Assembly (NCBI RefSeq): GCF_900177775.1
Contig: NZ_FXWH01000001.1
Span: forward strand, 930,001-994,000
DNA: 64,000 nt
From: Pseudidiomarina planktonica
GTDB taxonomy: Bacteria; Pseudomonadota; Gammaproteobacteria; Enterobacterales; Alteromonadaceae
Reading direction: 5' to 3'
In this document: positions 20,928 through 30,998 of the stretch, piece after piece
Layout of the letters: each line of letters begins with the position of its first letter
Position numbering within the stretch: position 1 is the first letter of the stretch
Made by a program: the position numbers and the translations under genes
The notes under the pieces: generated by a model
What the model was told of the DNA's origin: nothing
Seen by the model: only the letters and a program-made list of their open reading frames with translations
Database searches by the model: none

Positions 20928-23597
20928 ATGGAAGAAGTAACGCTGGATAAGCTAGCCAAAGATGTGGGTACGACGGTAGATCGTTTAGTACAGCAATTTG
21001 CTGAAGCTGGTATGAAAAAACAGCCAGGTGACGGTGTCACTGAGAGCGAAAAACAAGAACTACTAGCATTTTTAAACCGTCAGCACGGTGGCAAAGGTTC
21101 GTCAGAGCCAAGCAAAATGACCTTGCAACGTAAAACCAAAAGCACGCTAAGCCTGGGTGGCGGTACTAAAGCCAAGGCAGTGCAGGTTGAAGTGCGTAAG
21201 AAGCGCACCTACGTGAAGCGTTCTGCTGTGGAAGATCAGCAACGTGAAGAGCAAGAGCGTGTTGAAAAAGAACAAGCTGAAGCTGATTTGAAACGCAAAG
21301 AAGCAGAAGCAAAAGCAGCGGCTGAAGCAAAAGCTGCGGCTGATAAGAAAGCTGCCGAAGAAAAAGCCAAGCAAGAAGCAGCTCGCAAAGAAAAAGAAAA
21401 AGCTCGCGCTAAAGCTGAAGCTGAAAAGCGTGCTGCGATGACGCCGGAAGAACGTGCTGCTGCTGATGCTGCGAAAGCAGAAGAAGAGCGCCTGAAGAAA
21501 ACTCAGGAAGAAGAAGCGCGTAAGAAAGCCGAAGCGGAAGCTGAAAAGCAAGCTGCTGAAGCTCGTAAGCTGGCTGAAGAGAATGAAGGCCGCTGGCAGG
21601 AAGAAGAAGCCAAGCGTAAAGAAGCCGAGAAAGAAGACGTTCACTTTACCACGTCAACGCACGCCCAGGCTGCGGAAGATGCGCAGGATGTCGATGAAGA
21701 ACGTCGTAGCCGTCGCAAGAAGAAGCGTCGTCGTGAAGATGAAGAAAAAGATGAAGCACCACGTCGCGAGAAGCGTCGTAAAGGTGGACGTCGTCCGTCA
21801 ACCTTGCAACAGGCATTTAATAAGCCAGCTGCACCAGTTGAACGTGAAGTTCGCATTGGTGAAACCATTACGGTAAGCGAATTAGCCAGCCGTATGGCAG
21901 TAAAAGCCGGCGACTTGATTAAGACTATGATGAAGATGGGCGAAATGGTAACCATCAATCAGGTTCTGGATCAGGAAACGGCCAGCTTAGTGGTTGAAGA
22001 AATGGGCCACAAATACTTATTGGTTAGCGATAACGCGCTGGAAGAAGCCGTGATGGCCGACCGTGGTGAATCTGAGCAGGGCGAGCTGAAGCCGCGTGCG
22101 CCAGTAGTAACCGTTATGGGTCACGTTGACCATGGTAAAACCTCATTACTTGATTACATTCGTAAAGCGAAAGTAGCCTCAGGTGAAGCTGGTGGTATTA
22201 CGCAGCACATTGGTGCGTATCACGTAGAAACGGATCAAGGCATGGTAACTTTCCTGGATACTCCAGGTCACGCCGCCTTTACCTCTATGCGTGCACGTGG
22301 TGCCGGCGCAACCGACATTGTTATCCTGGTAGTTGCAGCAGACGATGGCGTGATGCCACAAACCTTAGAAGCTATTCAGCACGCGAAAGCGGCGAATGTT
22401 CCTATCGTAGTTGCTGTAAACAAAATGGATAAGCCAGAAGCCGACCCGGATCGCGTTAAAAACGAGCTGGCTCAGCGTGACGTAGTACCAGAAGATTGGG
22501 GCGGCGATGTCCAGTTCATTCAGGTATCTGCACACACAGGTCAAGGTATTGACCAGTTACTGGAAGCTATCTTGCTACAATCTGAAGTATTAGATTTGAA
22601 AGCAGTTGCCGATGGTATGGCACACGGCATCGTGATTGAATCACGCCTTGACCGTGGCCGTGGACCGGTAGCCTCAATTCTGGTGCAAGAAGGGACAATT
22701 CGTCAGGGTGACATTGTTCTATGTGGCCTTGAATACGGTAAAATTCGTGCCATGCGCGACGAGCTTGGCCGTGAAATTAAAGAAGCAGGTCCTTCTATAC
22801 CAGTTGAGATTCTTGGTTTGTCTGGTGTTCCTCAGGCGGGCGATGAAGCCACTGTGGTGAAGGATGAGCGTAAAGCTCGTGAAGTGGCGAATTACCGTCA
22901 AGGTAAATACCGTGACGTCAAACTGGCCCGTCAGCAGAAAGCGAAACTGGAAAACATGTTTGCGAACATGGAAGAAGGCGATGTAGCTGAGTTGAACGTG
23001 GTACTGAAGTCTGACGTTCAGGGCTCGCTGGAAGCTATTGCTGAGTCGTTACAAAAACTGTCTACCGACGAAGTGAAAGTGAACATTATTGGTAGTGGCG
23101 TTGGTGGTATTACTGAAACTGACGTGTCTCTGGCCAGTGCTTCAAACGCTATTGTGGTTGGTTTCAACGTACGTGCTGAAGCCGCTGCGAAACGATTGGT
23201 TGAGCAAGAAAGCGTTGATTTACGCTACTACAGCGTTATCTACGACTTGATTGATGAAGTGAAGGCGGCCATGAGTGGCATGCTGTCACCTGAATTCCGT
23301 CAGGAAATCATTGGCCTTGCTGAAGTTCGTGACGTGTTCAAATCACCGAAAATTGGTGCCATTGCAGGTTGTATGGTTACCGAAGGTGTCGTGAAACGTT
23401 CAGCACCAATTCGTGTCCTGCGCGACAACGTGGTTATCTATGAAGGCGAGCTGGAATCTCTGCGCCGCTTTAAAGATGACGTACAAGACGTTCGTAAAGG
23501 CATGGAGTGTGGTATCGGTGTGAAGAACTACAACGATGTCAAAGCTGGCGATCAAATCGAAGTGTTTGAAACGGTTCAGATCGAGCGGAGCTTATAA
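20928..23597 (+). CDS. infB: Translation initiation factor IF-2
   Basis: GTPase that places fMet-tRNA on the 30S subunit and promotes subunit joining. 889 residues, practically the E. coli length. An N-terminal IF2N domain and a long Lys/Glu/Ala-rich charged linker (about 90-290) precede a second IF2N. The G domain shows [17 protein letters not shown] and NKMD, and domains II-IV end in [18 protein letters not shown]. The charged linker makes large antisense open frames that are not genes. It sits 24 bp after nusA and 6 bp before rbfA. Confidence 0.98.
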   Translation: MEEVTLDKLAKDVGTTVDRLVQQFAEAGMKKQPGDGVTESEKQELLAFLNRQHGGKGSSEPSKMTLQRKTKSTLSLGGGTKAKAVQVEVRKKRTYVKRSAVEDQQREEQERVEKEQAEADLKRKEAEAKAAAEAKAAADKKAAEEKAKQEAARKEKEKARAKAEAEKRAAMTPEERAAADAAKAEEERLKKTQEEEARKKAEAEAEKQAAEARKLAEENEGRWQEEEAKRKEAEKEDVHFTTSTHAQAAEDAQDVDEERRSRRKKKRRREDEEKDEAPRREKRRKGGRRPSTLQQAFNKPAAPVEREVRIGETITVSELASRMAVKAGDLIKTMMKMGEMVTINQVLDQETASLVVEEMGHKYLLVSDNALEEAVMADRGESEQGELKPRAPVVTVMGHVDHGKTSLLDYIRKAKVASGEAGGITQHIGAYHVETDQGMVTFLDTPGHAAFTSMRARGAGATDIVILVVAADDGVMPQTLEAIQHAKAANVPIVVAVNKMDKPEADPDRVKNELAQRDVVPEDWGGDVQFIQVSAHTGQGIDQLLEAILLQSEVLDLKAVADGMAHGIVIESRLDRGRGPVASILVQEGTIRQGDIVLCGLEYGKIRAMRDELGREIKEAGPSIPVEILGLSGVPQAGDEATVVKDERKAREVANYRQGKYRDVKLARQQKAKLENMFANMEEGDVAELNVVLKSDVQGSLEAIAESLQKLSTDEVKVNIIGSGVGGITETDVSLASASNAIVVGFNVRAEAAAKRLVEQESVDLRYYSVIYDLIDEVKAAMSGMLSPEFRQEIIGLAEVRDVFKSPKIGAIAGCMVTEGVVKRSAPIRVLRDNVVIYEGELESLRRFKDDVQDVRKGMECGIGVKNYNDVKAGDQIEVFETVQIERSL

Positions 23598-23603
23598 GCA
23601 GCT

Positions 23604-23981
23604 ATGGCAAAAGACTACAGTCGTACAGAGCGGGTCGGGCAGCAGTATCAACGCGAAATCGCAACGATACTGCAGCAGGAAATTAAAGATCCGCGCGTGA
23701 GTATGGTGACTGTTTCCAGTGTAGAAGTGTCACGGGATTTGGCTTATGCCAAGGTGTTTGTGACCTTCTTTCACGACGATGAGGAACAGGTTAAAACCAG
23801 CCTGAAAGTATTGAATGATGCGGCTGGATTTGTGCGCTCATTGTTAGGCAAACGGGTACGGGCTCGTATCGTACCTGCCTTGCGTTTTGTGCATGATCCG
23901 TCACTGAATGAGGGCATTCGCATGTCCCGTTTGGTAGACGAAGCGATTCAGCGCGATCGGAGCAAGAACAAGGACGACTGA
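23604..23981 (+). CDS. rbfA: Ribosome-binding factor A
   Basis: KH-fold cold-shock protein for 30S maturation (16S 5' end, helix 1). 125 residues, with the N-terminal [20 protein letters not shown] and the core [28 protein letters not shown] at 23604, 6 bp after infB; truB begins 1 bp after its stop, so the three are tightly coupled. Confidence 0.97.
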   Translation: MAKDYSRTERVGQQYQREIATILQQEIKDPRVSMVTVSSVEVSRDLAYAKVFVTFFHDDEEQVKTSLKVLNDAAGFVRSLLGKRVRARIVPALRFVHDPSLNEGIRMSRLVDEAIQRDRSKNKDD

Positions 23982-23982
23982 C

Positions 23983-24957
23983 ATGGCACGACGTAAGTCC
24001 GGACGCCCCATCAGTGGCGTGGTATTACTGGACAAGCCTACCGGCATAACCTCGAATGCCGCACTTCAACAAGTGCGGCGTTTTTTTAACGCGAAAAAAG
24101 CCGGCCATACCGGTGCTCTTGATCCTCTTGCAACAGGTATGTTGCCGGTGTGTCTGGGCGAAGCGACCAAATTCTCCCACTACTTATTAAACGCCGACAA
24201 AGCTTACCGGGTGACCGCACGCTTGGGTCAGCGTACCACCACCAGCGATTCCGAAGGTGACCTGGTCGCCGAGCAGGTAGTGGATAAAACGGCCGAAGAA
24301 ATTCAGCAAATTCTGCCTGAGTTTATTGGTGAACAAGAACAAGCACCCTCCATGTTTTCGGCGTTAAAGCACGAAGGCCGACCGCTCTATTACTATGCCC
24401 GCAATGGTATTGAAGTACCGCGCAAAGTGCGCACTATCACCATTTACAGTATTGAGTTTGTCAGTATGGAAAATGGTGATATCACGCTGGATGTGGTGGC
24501 TAGCAAAGGCACTTATATACGCACCCTGATTGATGACTTAGGCCAGCGCCTGGGCTTTGGCGCGCATGTGGTGGCGTTGCACCGACATTGGGTAGCAGGC
24601 TTACAGGAACTACCTATGCTGACGCTGGAGCAACTGGAACAGTTGGTACCGGCCGAGCAGAGTGAAAATGATCAGGACTATCTAGCCTTAGACGCTGTGT
24701 TATTAGCCAGCGACAGCATTATCAGTGAGATGCCGGTGGTGTTGTTAAATACTGCAGACACAGCGGAATTTCAGCACGGTATGCCGGTGCCTGTTCCTGA
24801 CAACCTGCAAGAGGGCGCTGAATACCGGATAAAACGCCAGGCTGATAACTTATTTTTAGGTATCGCAACAGCGGAGCCAGCACCTGCAGGTGGTTTCATC
24901 CTGGCACCGAAACGGGTACTTAACGTTGGTGAGCGGCTTACGCAAGACCATTATTAG
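23983..24957 (+). CDS. truB: tRNA pseudouridine-55 synthase TruB
   Basis: Makes pseudouridine 55 in the T-loop of tRNAs and also acts as a tRNA chaperone. 324 residues; the catalytic Asp is D47 in GHTGALDPLATGMLP, and YRVTARLGQRTTTSDSEG and KGTYIRTLIDDLG are further family motifs. A C-terminal PUA-like region follows. ATG at 23983. The rpsO promoter follows immediately. Confidence 0.97.
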   Translation: MARRKSGRPISGVVLLDKPTGITSNAALQQVRRFFNAKKAGHTGALDPLATGMLPVCLGEATKFSHYLLNADKAYRVTARLGQRTTTSDSEGDLVAEQVVDKTAEEIQQILPEFIGEQEQAPSMFSALKHEGRPLYYYARNGIEVPRKVRTITIYSIEFVSMENGDITLDVVASKGTYIRTLIDDLGQRLGFGAHVVALHRHWVAGLQELPMLTLEQLEQLVPAEQSENDQDYLALDAVLLASDSIISEMPVVLLNTADTAEFQHGMPVPVPDNLQEGAEYRIKRQADNLFLGIATAEPAPAGGFILAPKRVLNVGERLTQDHY

Positions 24958-24960
24958 CAA

Positions 24961-24989
24961 TTGTATTGTGCTAAGTAAGCACGTATAAT
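24961..24989 (+). promoter_or_regulatory. Strong sigma70 promoter of rpsO
   Basis: TTGTAT and consensus TATAAT separated by 17 bp, about 70 bp upstream of rpsO. Gives rpsO its own transcript besides operon read-through. Confidence 0.8.
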
Positions 24990-25000
24990 TCGCGGCCACT

Positions 25001-25028
25001 GTATTGCTGAATTAGTGATCGGCAATAC
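25001..25028 (+). promoter_or_regulatory. rpsO leader hairpin, possible S15 autoregulatory element
   Basis: Perfect 7-bp arms GTATTGC / GCAATAC around a 14-nt loop in the untranslated leader, about 30 bp before the rpsO start. S15 represses its own mRNA in several bacteria using different leader structures. Whether this hairpin binds S15 is inference. Confidence 0.4.
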
Positions 25029-25058
25029 TTAATTTACTTATATTTTTAGGAGTTATAC

Positions 25059-25328
25059 ATGTCACTAACTGCAGAAGTTAAAGCTGAAATCGTTAAGAAA
25101 TATGGTCAGGGCGAGAACGACACGGGCTCACCTGAAGTGCAGGTTGCACTATTAACTGCAAACATTAACGAATTGCAGGGTCACTTTAAAGCACACGCGA
25201 AAGATCACCACTCACGTCGTGGTTTGTTGCGTATGGTAAGCCAGCGTCGTAAATTGCTGGATTACTTAAAGCGTAAAAACAACCAACGTTATGCAACGTT
25301 GATTGATAGCTTAGGACTACGTCGCTAA
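25059..25328 (+). CDS. rpsO: 30S ribosomal protein S15
   Basis: Primary 16S rRNA-binding protein of the 30S platform. 89 residues, standard length, with the signature [20 protein letters not shown] and the rRNA-binding [23 protein letters not shown] at 25059 after TAGGAG. Followed by a strong terminator and a separate pnp promoter. Confidence 0.98.
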   Translation: MSLTAEVKAEIVKKYGQGENDTGSPEVQVALLTANINELQGHFKAHAKDHHSRRGLLRMVSQRRKLLDYLKRKNNQRYATLIDSLGLRR

Positions 25329-25340
25329 GTTATTACGTTG

Positions 25341-25366
25341 AAAAAAGGGCCGTTTGGCCCTTTTTT
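25341..25366 (+). terminator. Rho-independent terminator after rpsO
   Basis: 11-bp stem AAAAAAGGGCC / GGCCCTTTTTT with a GTTT loop. Confidence 0.9.
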
Positions 25367-25405
25367 CATTTCAGCGGCTACTTTATTCGCATTATGCCTT
25401 TTCAT

Positions 25406-25435
25406 TTGGGCGCACGTACATAGTTCCGCTATACT
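25406..25435 (+). promoter_or_regulatory. Predicted sigma70 promoter of pnp
   Basis: TTGGGC and TATACT with an 18-bp spacer, leaving a leader of roughly 85-90 nt before the pnp GTG. In E. coli the pnp leader is cut by RNase III and autoregulated; no obvious long RNase III hairpin was seen here. Confidence 0.5.
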
Positions 25436-25527
25436 GTGCACGCACTATTTAAAAGTGAAAATGAAACTGAAAGAGAAAGGGCCATGAGGCCAAGCAAAAG
25501 CAAGAAATAGGTGAAGGAAAAATTAAC

Positions 25528-27678
25528 GTGAATCCGATTACTAAAAAATTCCAATACGGTCAGCATACCGTAACTTTAGAAACTGGCGTGATGGCACGTC
25601 AAGCAACTGGTGCTGTGCTAGCAAGCATGGATGACACGACAGTTCTGGTAACTGTGGTTGCAAAAAAAGAAGCAAAACCAGGTCAGGATTTTTTCCCATT
25701 GACCGTAAACTACCAGGAGCGTACCTACGCAGCCGGTAAAATTCCAGGCGGCTTTTTCAAACGTGAAGGCCGTCCTTCAGAAAACGAAACATTGACCTGT
25801 CGTTTAATCGACCGCCCAATTCGTCCATTATTCCCGGACGGCTTCACTAATGAAGTACAAGTTGTGGCAACCGTGATTTCGGTTAACCCGCAAATTTCAC
25901 CAGATATCGTAGCCCTAATTGGTACCTCAGCGGCATTGTCGATTGCCGGCGTGCCATTTGCTGGTCCTATTGGTGCAGCACGTGTTGGTGTTATCAACAA
26001 TGAATACGTATTAAACCCAAGTCAGGAAGAGCTGACTGAATCACAACTTGATTTAGTTGTAGCCGGTACTGAAAGCGCCGTATTAATGGTTGAATCTGAA
26101 GCTCAGCTGCTGTCTGAAGACGTGATGCTGGGTGCGGTAATGTATGGCCATGAGCAACTACAAACCGTGATTTCTGCTATTAACGAGTTCACTGCTGAAG
26201 CTGGTAAGCCGAAGTGGGAATGGACTGCACCGGCAGTAAACGAAGATTTGTTAAGCAAAGTGAAAGAACTGGCCGAAGCGGGTATTGGTGAAGCTTATAT
26301 GATCACTGATAAAACCGAACGTCGTGATCAGTTAAGCGCACTTAAAACTGAAATTACCGCGAAGTTAGTAGAAACTGACGAAACGCTGGATGAGCGTGAA
26401 ATCAGCGATTTATTCCACTCCATTGAAAAAGACGTGGTTCGTGGTCGTATTATTGCTGGTGAAAAACGCATTGATGGTCGTGACCCGGATATGGTTCGTG
26501 CGATTCACGTGGCTACTGGTGTGTTACCGCGTACCCATGGTTCATCACTGTTTACCCGTGGTGAAACTCAGGCGCTGGTAACAGCAACCTTAGGTACTGA
26601 GCGTGATGCACAGATTATTGATGACATCATTGGCTCGCAAAACAGCCGCTTCATGCTGCATTATAACTTCCCTCCGTACTGTGTTGGTGAAACCGGTATG
26701 GTTGGCTCGCCTAAGCGTCGCGAAATCGGTCACGGCCGTTTAGCGAAGCGTGGTATTCAAGCGGTAATGCCGTCGCATGACGACTTCCCGTACACCATTC
26801 GTCTGGTTTCAGAAATCACTGAATCAAACGGTTCCAGCTCAATGGCTTCAGTTTGTGGTTCGTCACTGGCGTTAATGGATGCCGGTGTGCCAATTAAAGC
26901 CTCAGTTGCTGGTATTGCCATGGGTCTGGTGAAGCAGGGCGATAACTTTGTCGTACTGTCTGACATTCTGGGTGACGAAGATCACTTAGGCGACATGGAC
27001 TTTAAAGTAGCCGGTAGTAATGATGGTATTACTGCACTGCAAATGGATATTAAGATTGACGGTATCACCCGTGAAATCATGGAAAAAGCATTAGCGCAGG
27101 CGAAAGCAGCGCGTTTACACATCATTGGTGTAATGGACAATGCTATTTCTGGTCACCGCAGTGAACTGTCAAACTACGCGCCGCGTTACCACACCATGAA
27201 AATCAACTCGGATAAAATCCGTGACGTGATTGGTAAAGGTGGTGCGGTTATTCGTGAACTGACGGAAAGTACTGGTACTAACATCGAAATCAATGATGAC
27301 GGCACCATCCGCATTGCGGCTACCGATCAGGAATCAGCTGATAAAGCTATCGCGCGTATTAAAGAACTGACTGCTGACGTTGAAGTAGGTGCTATTTACG
27401 AAGGTAAAGTAGCGCGTATCGTAGACTTCGGTGCTTTTGTTACCATTTTACCTGGCAAAGACGGTCTGGTTCACATTTCACAAATCGCTGAAGAGCGCGT
27501 GAACGATGTGAACGAATACCTGAAAGTTGGTGATGTGGTACCAGTTAAGGTACTGGAAATTGACCGTCAGGGTCGCGTCCGTTTAAGCATGAAAGAAGCC
27601 GCTGAGAAAGCTCCGGAAGCAAAACCGGAAGCAGCTGCAGAAGAAGCAACTGAAGAAGCTTCAAAAGACGACGCATAA
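25528..27678 (+). CDS. pnp: Polynucleotide phosphorylase
   Basis: 3'-5' phosphorolytic exoribonuclease and degradosome component. 716 residues: two RNase PH-like cores (the second with [10 protein letters not shown] and [19 protein letters not shown]), then a KH domain (about 555-615) and an S1 domain (about 620-690). A low-complexity Ala/Glu tail of about 22 residues follows. GTG 25528 follows AAGGAAAA; the N-terminus [18 protein letters not shown] aligns with the family. Followed by a terminator and nlpI, as in E. coli. Confidence 0.98.
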   Translation: MNPITKKFQYGQHTVTLETGVMARQATGAVLASMDDTTVLVTVVAKKEAKPGQDFFPLTVNYQERTYAAGKIPGGFFKREGRPSENETLTCRLIDRPIRPLFPDGFTNEVQVVATVISVNPQISPDIVALIGTSAALSIAGVPFAGPIGAARVGVINNEYVLNPSQEELTESQLDLVVAGTESAVLMVESEAQLLSEDVMLGAVMYGHEQLQTVISAINEFTAEAGKPKWEWTAPAVNEDLLSKVKELAEAGIGEAYMITDKTERRDQLSALKTEITAKLVETDETLDEREISDLFHSIEKDVVRGRIIAGEKRIDGRDPDMVRAIHVATGVLPRTHGSSLFTRGETQALVTATLGTERDAQIIDDIIGSQNSRFMLHYNFPPYCVGETGMVGSPKRREIGHGRLAKRGIQAVMPSHDDFPYTIRLVSEITESNGSSSMASVCGSSLALMDAGVPIKASVAGIAMGLVKQGDNFVVLSDILGDEDHLGDMDFKVAGSNDGITALQMDIKIDGITREIMEKALAQAKAARLHIIGVMDNAISGHRSELSNYAPRYHTMKINSDKIRDVIGKGGAVIRELTESTGTNIEINDDGTIRIAATDQESADKAIARIKELTADVEVGAIYEGKVARIVDFGAFVTILPGKDGLVHISQIAEERVNDVNEYLKVGDVVPVKVLEIDRQGRVRLSMKEAAEKAPEAKPEAAAEEATEEASKDDA

Positions 27679-27696
27679 GCGACAGCTAAGAAAGTG

Positions 27697-27724
27697 AAAA
27701 GGGAGCCGGTTGGCTCCCTTTTTT
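27697..27724 (+). terminator. Rho-independent terminator after pnp
   Basis: 11-bp stem AAAAGGGAGCC / GGCTCCCTTTTTT with a GGTT-containing loop and T-run. Confidence 0.9.
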
Positions 27725-27793
27725 ATTGGCTGACAGCTTTTGTTTAGCTTCATAAGTGTGGTGTAATGTGGCTATACCAAAGGGGTCGTATTC

Positions 27794-28672
27794 ATGAATA
27801 GTTTTCGCTTAGTATTACTTTTGCTTGCTGTTAGTTTGAGTGGGTGTGCCAGCCAGTCGAACTTGCGGAACAATCTACCAGTTGCAGAGCCGGTGCAAAC
27901 GCGGTTCGCCTATGAAATTGAACTGGGTAAATTAAACGACTTTATGCGGCAGGATATAGCCGGTGACCAGCTTGGTGAGTTACTTTATCGCCGTGGCGCA
28001 CTCTATGATGCTTTAGGCCTGCGCACGCTGGCTAGAATAGATTTTAACCATGCGTTGGAATACATCCCCGATCTTGCCAATGCCTATAATTACCTGGGTA
28101 TTCACTTCACGGTACTAGGTGAATATCAGTACGCCTATGACGCATTTGACTCCGTCCTTGAACTTGAACCTGAGCATGGTTACGCACTACTGAACCGCGG
28201 TGTTGCTGCTTATTACCACGGCCGCTACGAACACGCGCAGACGGATATGCGTGGCTATGCTGAGCGCGATCCCACCGATCCCTATCGTGTACTTTGGTTA
28301 TATCTGGCCGAGCATGAAGTAGATGCCGAACAGGCGCGCCGCAACTTAGCTGATTACTATGCGGATATTCCGGAATCTGAATGGGCACGGGAAATCATTG
28401 GGGTTTATTTGGGTGAGCAAAGCATTCGGGAGTTTTTAAATTCCGACTTCAATGACAACGCCAGCGACAATCCAAACACCGTGGCCGAACGGCTTTGCGA
28501 AGCTTATTTTTATCTGGGCAAGATGTTGCAAAGACAACAGCGCAATGAGGATGCCAAACTATTCTTTCGCCTGGCGCTAAGTACCAATGTATTAGAATTT
28601 GTCGAACACCGTTATGCCTCGGTCGAACTGGCTAGAATGGCGAAGACAGCAACAACGAATGCTGCTAACTAA
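27794..28672 (+). CDS. nlpI: NlpI lipoprotein with TPR repeats
   Basis: Outer-membrane lipoprotein that in E. coli recruits the protease Prc to degrade peptidoglycan hydrolases such as MepS. 292 residues with a lipobox LSGC (Cys 18). Tetratricopeptide-type helices are visible (YRRGALYDALGLRTLARIDF, AYNYLGIHFTVLGEYQYAYD, ALLNRGVAAYYHGRYEHA). ATG at 27794. Downstream of pnp as in enterics. The next gene starts 15 bp later and is probably co-transcribed. Confidence 0.93.
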   Translation: MNSFRLVLLLLAVSLSGCASQSNLRNNLPVAEPVQTRFAYEIELGKLNDFMRQDIAGDQLGELLYRRGALYDALGLRTLARIDFNHALEYIPDLANAYNYLGIHFTVLGEYQYAYDAFDSVLELEPEHGYALLNRGVAAYYHGRYEHAQTDMRGYAERDPTDPYRVLWLYLAEHEVDAEQARRNLADYYADIPESEWAREIIGVYLGEQSIREFLNSDFNDNASDNPNTVAERLCEAYFYLGKMLQRQQRNEDAKLFFRLALSTNVLEFVEHRYASVELARMAKTATTNAAN

Positions 28673-28687
28673 AGCAGAGTTGGCGCT

Positions 28688-29668
28688 ATGGTAGCTGCTA
28701 TTAAACCGCTAGCGGGCATACTCACCATCATAAGTGTACCGCTGGTGGCAGGCGTTTGGTCTGCCCATCAGTTAAGCCGCCAGCCAACTACTCCTGAACC
28801 AACTCAAGCTAGTTCACCAACACTGCAGCTGCCTGTTAGTGAGGCGTTCGCGAAGGTTTCCAGCAGTGCACAATTACAGGCTCGACTGCAGTTGCTTAGC
28901 GAATCTCAGCAGCCGCGTTTGCAACTCGGTGCGCGCCAATTATTCGGTCCAGCTCCGTTACCACAGAACTGTGTTGCAGTGCAGTTGCCCGAAACAGGTG
29001 AGCTGGCTTCGGTACTTGAACTTTTTGCCGGTTTTTCAGAGCATCCGCAGGCTAATTTGGGATGGTGCTTTCAAGGTCATTTTGGTGAGCTACTGCAACC
29101 TTCGTTGCGTGGGCACATTAATTTCGCGCCCACAGAGCGCGCTTATGCCAAAGCGAACAGCATCCAGTTACCCAGTGATGCCTCAGTTGATTTATTGGCA
29201 CATGAGCTGGCTCACATTGCTGGTTTGGCCGATGAATACGCTATGCGCGAGCCGTTGGCGCAGAATTTTTGCCAGGGGCGCTACAATCACCCTAGTTTGA
29301 ACGTGGTGGTAACTGAGCGGCGCTACCTGAGTGCAAATGAACTACAGGAACTATGGCAGCAATTGCCGTGGAAAGAGCAGGTGACACATTGGCAGCAACT
29401 AGCGCAGCCAACCGAGCAAGGCTGGAAGCTTGGTAGTAGCAAGGAGCAGGAGTTTGGGTTGTTCCAGACAGATACCTGCGAACAGGTTGGGTTATTTGCG
29501 TGGAAACCGGTGGCAGAAACTACGGCCATGCAGCATTTTGATGTGCCGAAATGGCCGCAGCTCTATCTTGATTTAATGCAGAATTACCTGAGCGAAACGC
29601 TAGAGAGCGGTGGCAACCTGGGCAATCATGAGCACGGGGCAGGCAATAGCGAAAAACCAAACCAGTGA
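28688..29668 (+). CDS. Putative exported zinc metallopeptidase (HExxHxxGLxDEY), family not recognised
   Basis: 326 residues that I could not assign to a named family. An N-terminal hydrophobic segment (about 7-26) is a likely signal anchor; a Pro/Thr/Ser-rich linker follows, so the domain should be periplasmic. The motif HELAHIAGLADEY at residues 172-184 has two zinc His and the general-base Glu, and a likely third ligand in DEY. This layout is reminiscent of M64/metzincin-like enzymes. Four Cys could form disulfides. It lies 15 bp after nlpI, suggesting an envelope role. Its 3' end overlaps the convergent MAPEG gene by 69 bp. Confidence 0.75.
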   Translation: MVAAIKPLAGILTIISVPLVAGVWSAHQLSRQPTTPEPTQASSPTLQLPVSEAFAKVSSSAQLQARLQLLSESQQPRLQLGARQLFGPAPLPQNCVAVQLPETGELASVLELFAGFSEHPQANLGWCFQGHFGELLQPSLRGHINFAPTERAYAKANSIQLPSDASVDLLAHELAHIAGLADEYAMREPLAQNFCQGRYNHPSLNVVVTERRYLSANELQELWQQLPWKEQVTHWQQLAQPTEQGWKLGSSKEQEFGLFQTDTCEQVGLFAWKPVAETTAMQHFDVPKWPQLYLDLMQNYLSETLESGGNLGNHEHGAGNSEKPNQ

Positions 29669-29992
29669 ACGCAACTTGTCAAAGTTAGCTAAATACAGCA
29701 CGTGATAGCTTAACCGTAATACGATGAAAGCAACGGCAAGCCACTGGTTCTCTGGCGTGATTTGATCGGTTGCAATCACTAACAGTACCGCAGCGGCATA
29801 CAACGGGAACGCTTCATAGGCATTGTAGTGGCCGGCTACGGCCCGGGCACCAGCGCCGGTTAAGCGCTGTTGCTGGGCACGCGGATGACGATTGTCGTAA
29901 CCCTTGTCGCGATTTTGGAAATACACCACCGGAGCTTTGGCAGCAATAGGTAACAGGCCTGCTATTAGTAAACACCAAATCAAAAGGCTCAT
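29600..29992 (-). CDS. MAPEG-family membrane protein
   Basis: 130-residue inner-membrane protein with four predicted TM helices (about 2-20, 58-78, 82-102 and 107-127) of the MAPEG (glutathione/eicosanoid metabolism) superfamily. The conserved segment AGHYNAYEAFPLYAAAV matches the family's (H/N)-x-N-xx-E pattern. Bacterial members are mostly uncharacterised. ATG at 29992 follows GGAGAAG. The last 69 bases overlap the 3' end of the opposite-strand peptidase-like gene. It lies upstream of lipA's 3' end with no evidence of co-transcription. Confidence 0.85.
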   Translation of the reverse strand: MSLLIWCLLIAGLLPIAAKAPVVYFQNRDKGYDNRHPRAQQQRLTGAGARAVAGHYNAYEAFPLYAAAVLLVIATDQITPENQWLAVAFIVLRLSYHVLYLANFDKLRSLVWFFAIACPVLMIAQVATAL

Positions 29993-30032
29993 CTATTCTT
30001 CTCCAGTGGTTAAGTTTTTACGTCACTTCTTT

Positions 30033-30998
30033 TTATTTCACTTCTTTACCGGCAGCTTGTAAGTCGGCGTGGTAAGAAGAGCGCACTAACGGGCCACTGG
30101 CAATATGGGTAAAGCCCATATCCACACCAGCCTGACGGAACATTTCGAAGTCATCAGGATGCACGTACCGGGTTACCGGTAAATGGTGACGACTTGGCTG
30201 TAAATACTGGCCAATAGTCAGCATGTCGACATCGTGGTCACGTAAATCCTGCATTACCTGCAGAATTTCTTCGTTAGTTTCACCTAAACCGACCATTAAG
30301 CCTGACTTAGTGCGCACATCCGGGCGTGCTTCTTTAAAGCGTTTCAGTAAGTCTAACGACCACTGATAGTTGGCGCCTGGGCGAGCCGCTTTGTACATGC
30401 GTGGCACAGTTTCCAGGTTGTGGTTGAATACGTCAGGTACTTCGCCGGTCAGAATATCCAATGCGACGTCCATGCGACCACGGAAGTCAGGTACCAGTAC
30501 TTCTACCTGAATACCAGGCGAGTGCGCACGAATTTCACGAATACAGTCGGCAAAGTGTTGAGCGCCACCGTCGCGAAGATCATCGCGATCAACCGAGGTT
30601 ACCACCACATACTTAACTTTCATGTCGCGAATGGTTTCACCCAGTTTAACCGCTTCCTCAGCATCCGGAGGTAGTGGGCGACCATGAGCAACATCACAAA
30701 ACGGGCAGCGGCGGGTACAAATAGCGCCCAGAATCATGAAGGTAGCAGTACCGTGATTAAAGCACTCGGGTAAGTTCGGACAAGAGGCTTCTTCACAGAC
30801 AGAATGCAGGCCATGTTTGCGCATAGCTTGCTTAATTTCGTCAATACGCTGGGTTGAAGATGGCAATTTCACTTTTAGCCACGAAGGCTTGCGTAACATT
30901 TCGTCACGTTCGGTCGGAACCACTTTAACCGGAATTAATGCCATTTTGTCGGCATCGCGCATTTTTACGCCGGGTTCAACTCTAACTGGCTTTGACAT
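30033..30998 (-). CDS. lipA: Lipoyl synthase
   Basis: Radical SAM enzyme inserting two sulfurs into octanoyl-protein to form lipoyl groups on 2-oxoacid dehydrogenases. 321 residues. The auxiliary cluster Cys are C68, C73 and C79 ([12 protein letters not shown]), the radical SAM cluster is C94-x3-C98-x2-C101 (CTRRCPFC), and the auxiliary-cluster Ser is in LVRSSYHA. All match E. coli positions. I chose ATG 30998 ([10 protein letters not shown]) over an extension into lipB. It overlaps the lipB 3' end by 17 bp. Confidence 0.98.
   Translation of the reverse strand: MSKPVRVEPGVKMRDADKMALIPVKVVPTERDEMLRKPSWLKVKLPSSTQRIDEIKQAMRKHGLHSVCEEASCPNLPECFNHGTATFMILGAICTRRCPFCDVAHGRPLPPDAEEAVKLGETIRDMKVKYVVVTSVDRDDLRDGGAQHFADCIREIRAHSPGIQVEVLVPDFRGRMDVALDILTGEVPDVFNHNLETVPRMYKAARPGANYQWSLDLLKRFKEARPDVRTKSGLMVGLGETNEEILQVMQDLRDHDVDMLTIGQYLQPSRHHLPVTRYVHPDDFEMFRQAGVDMGFTHIASGPLVRSSYHADLQAAGKEVK

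Noticed and set aside
21147-21644. 165-codon minus-strand frame rich in Phe/Ser opposite infB
   Set aside because: Shadow of the Lys/Glu-rich IF-2 linker; no ribosome-binding site and biased composition explain it.
25367-25527. Small RNA gene between rpsO and pnp
   Set aside because: A promoter-like element is present, but there is no terminator before pnp, so the region is better read as the pnp leader.
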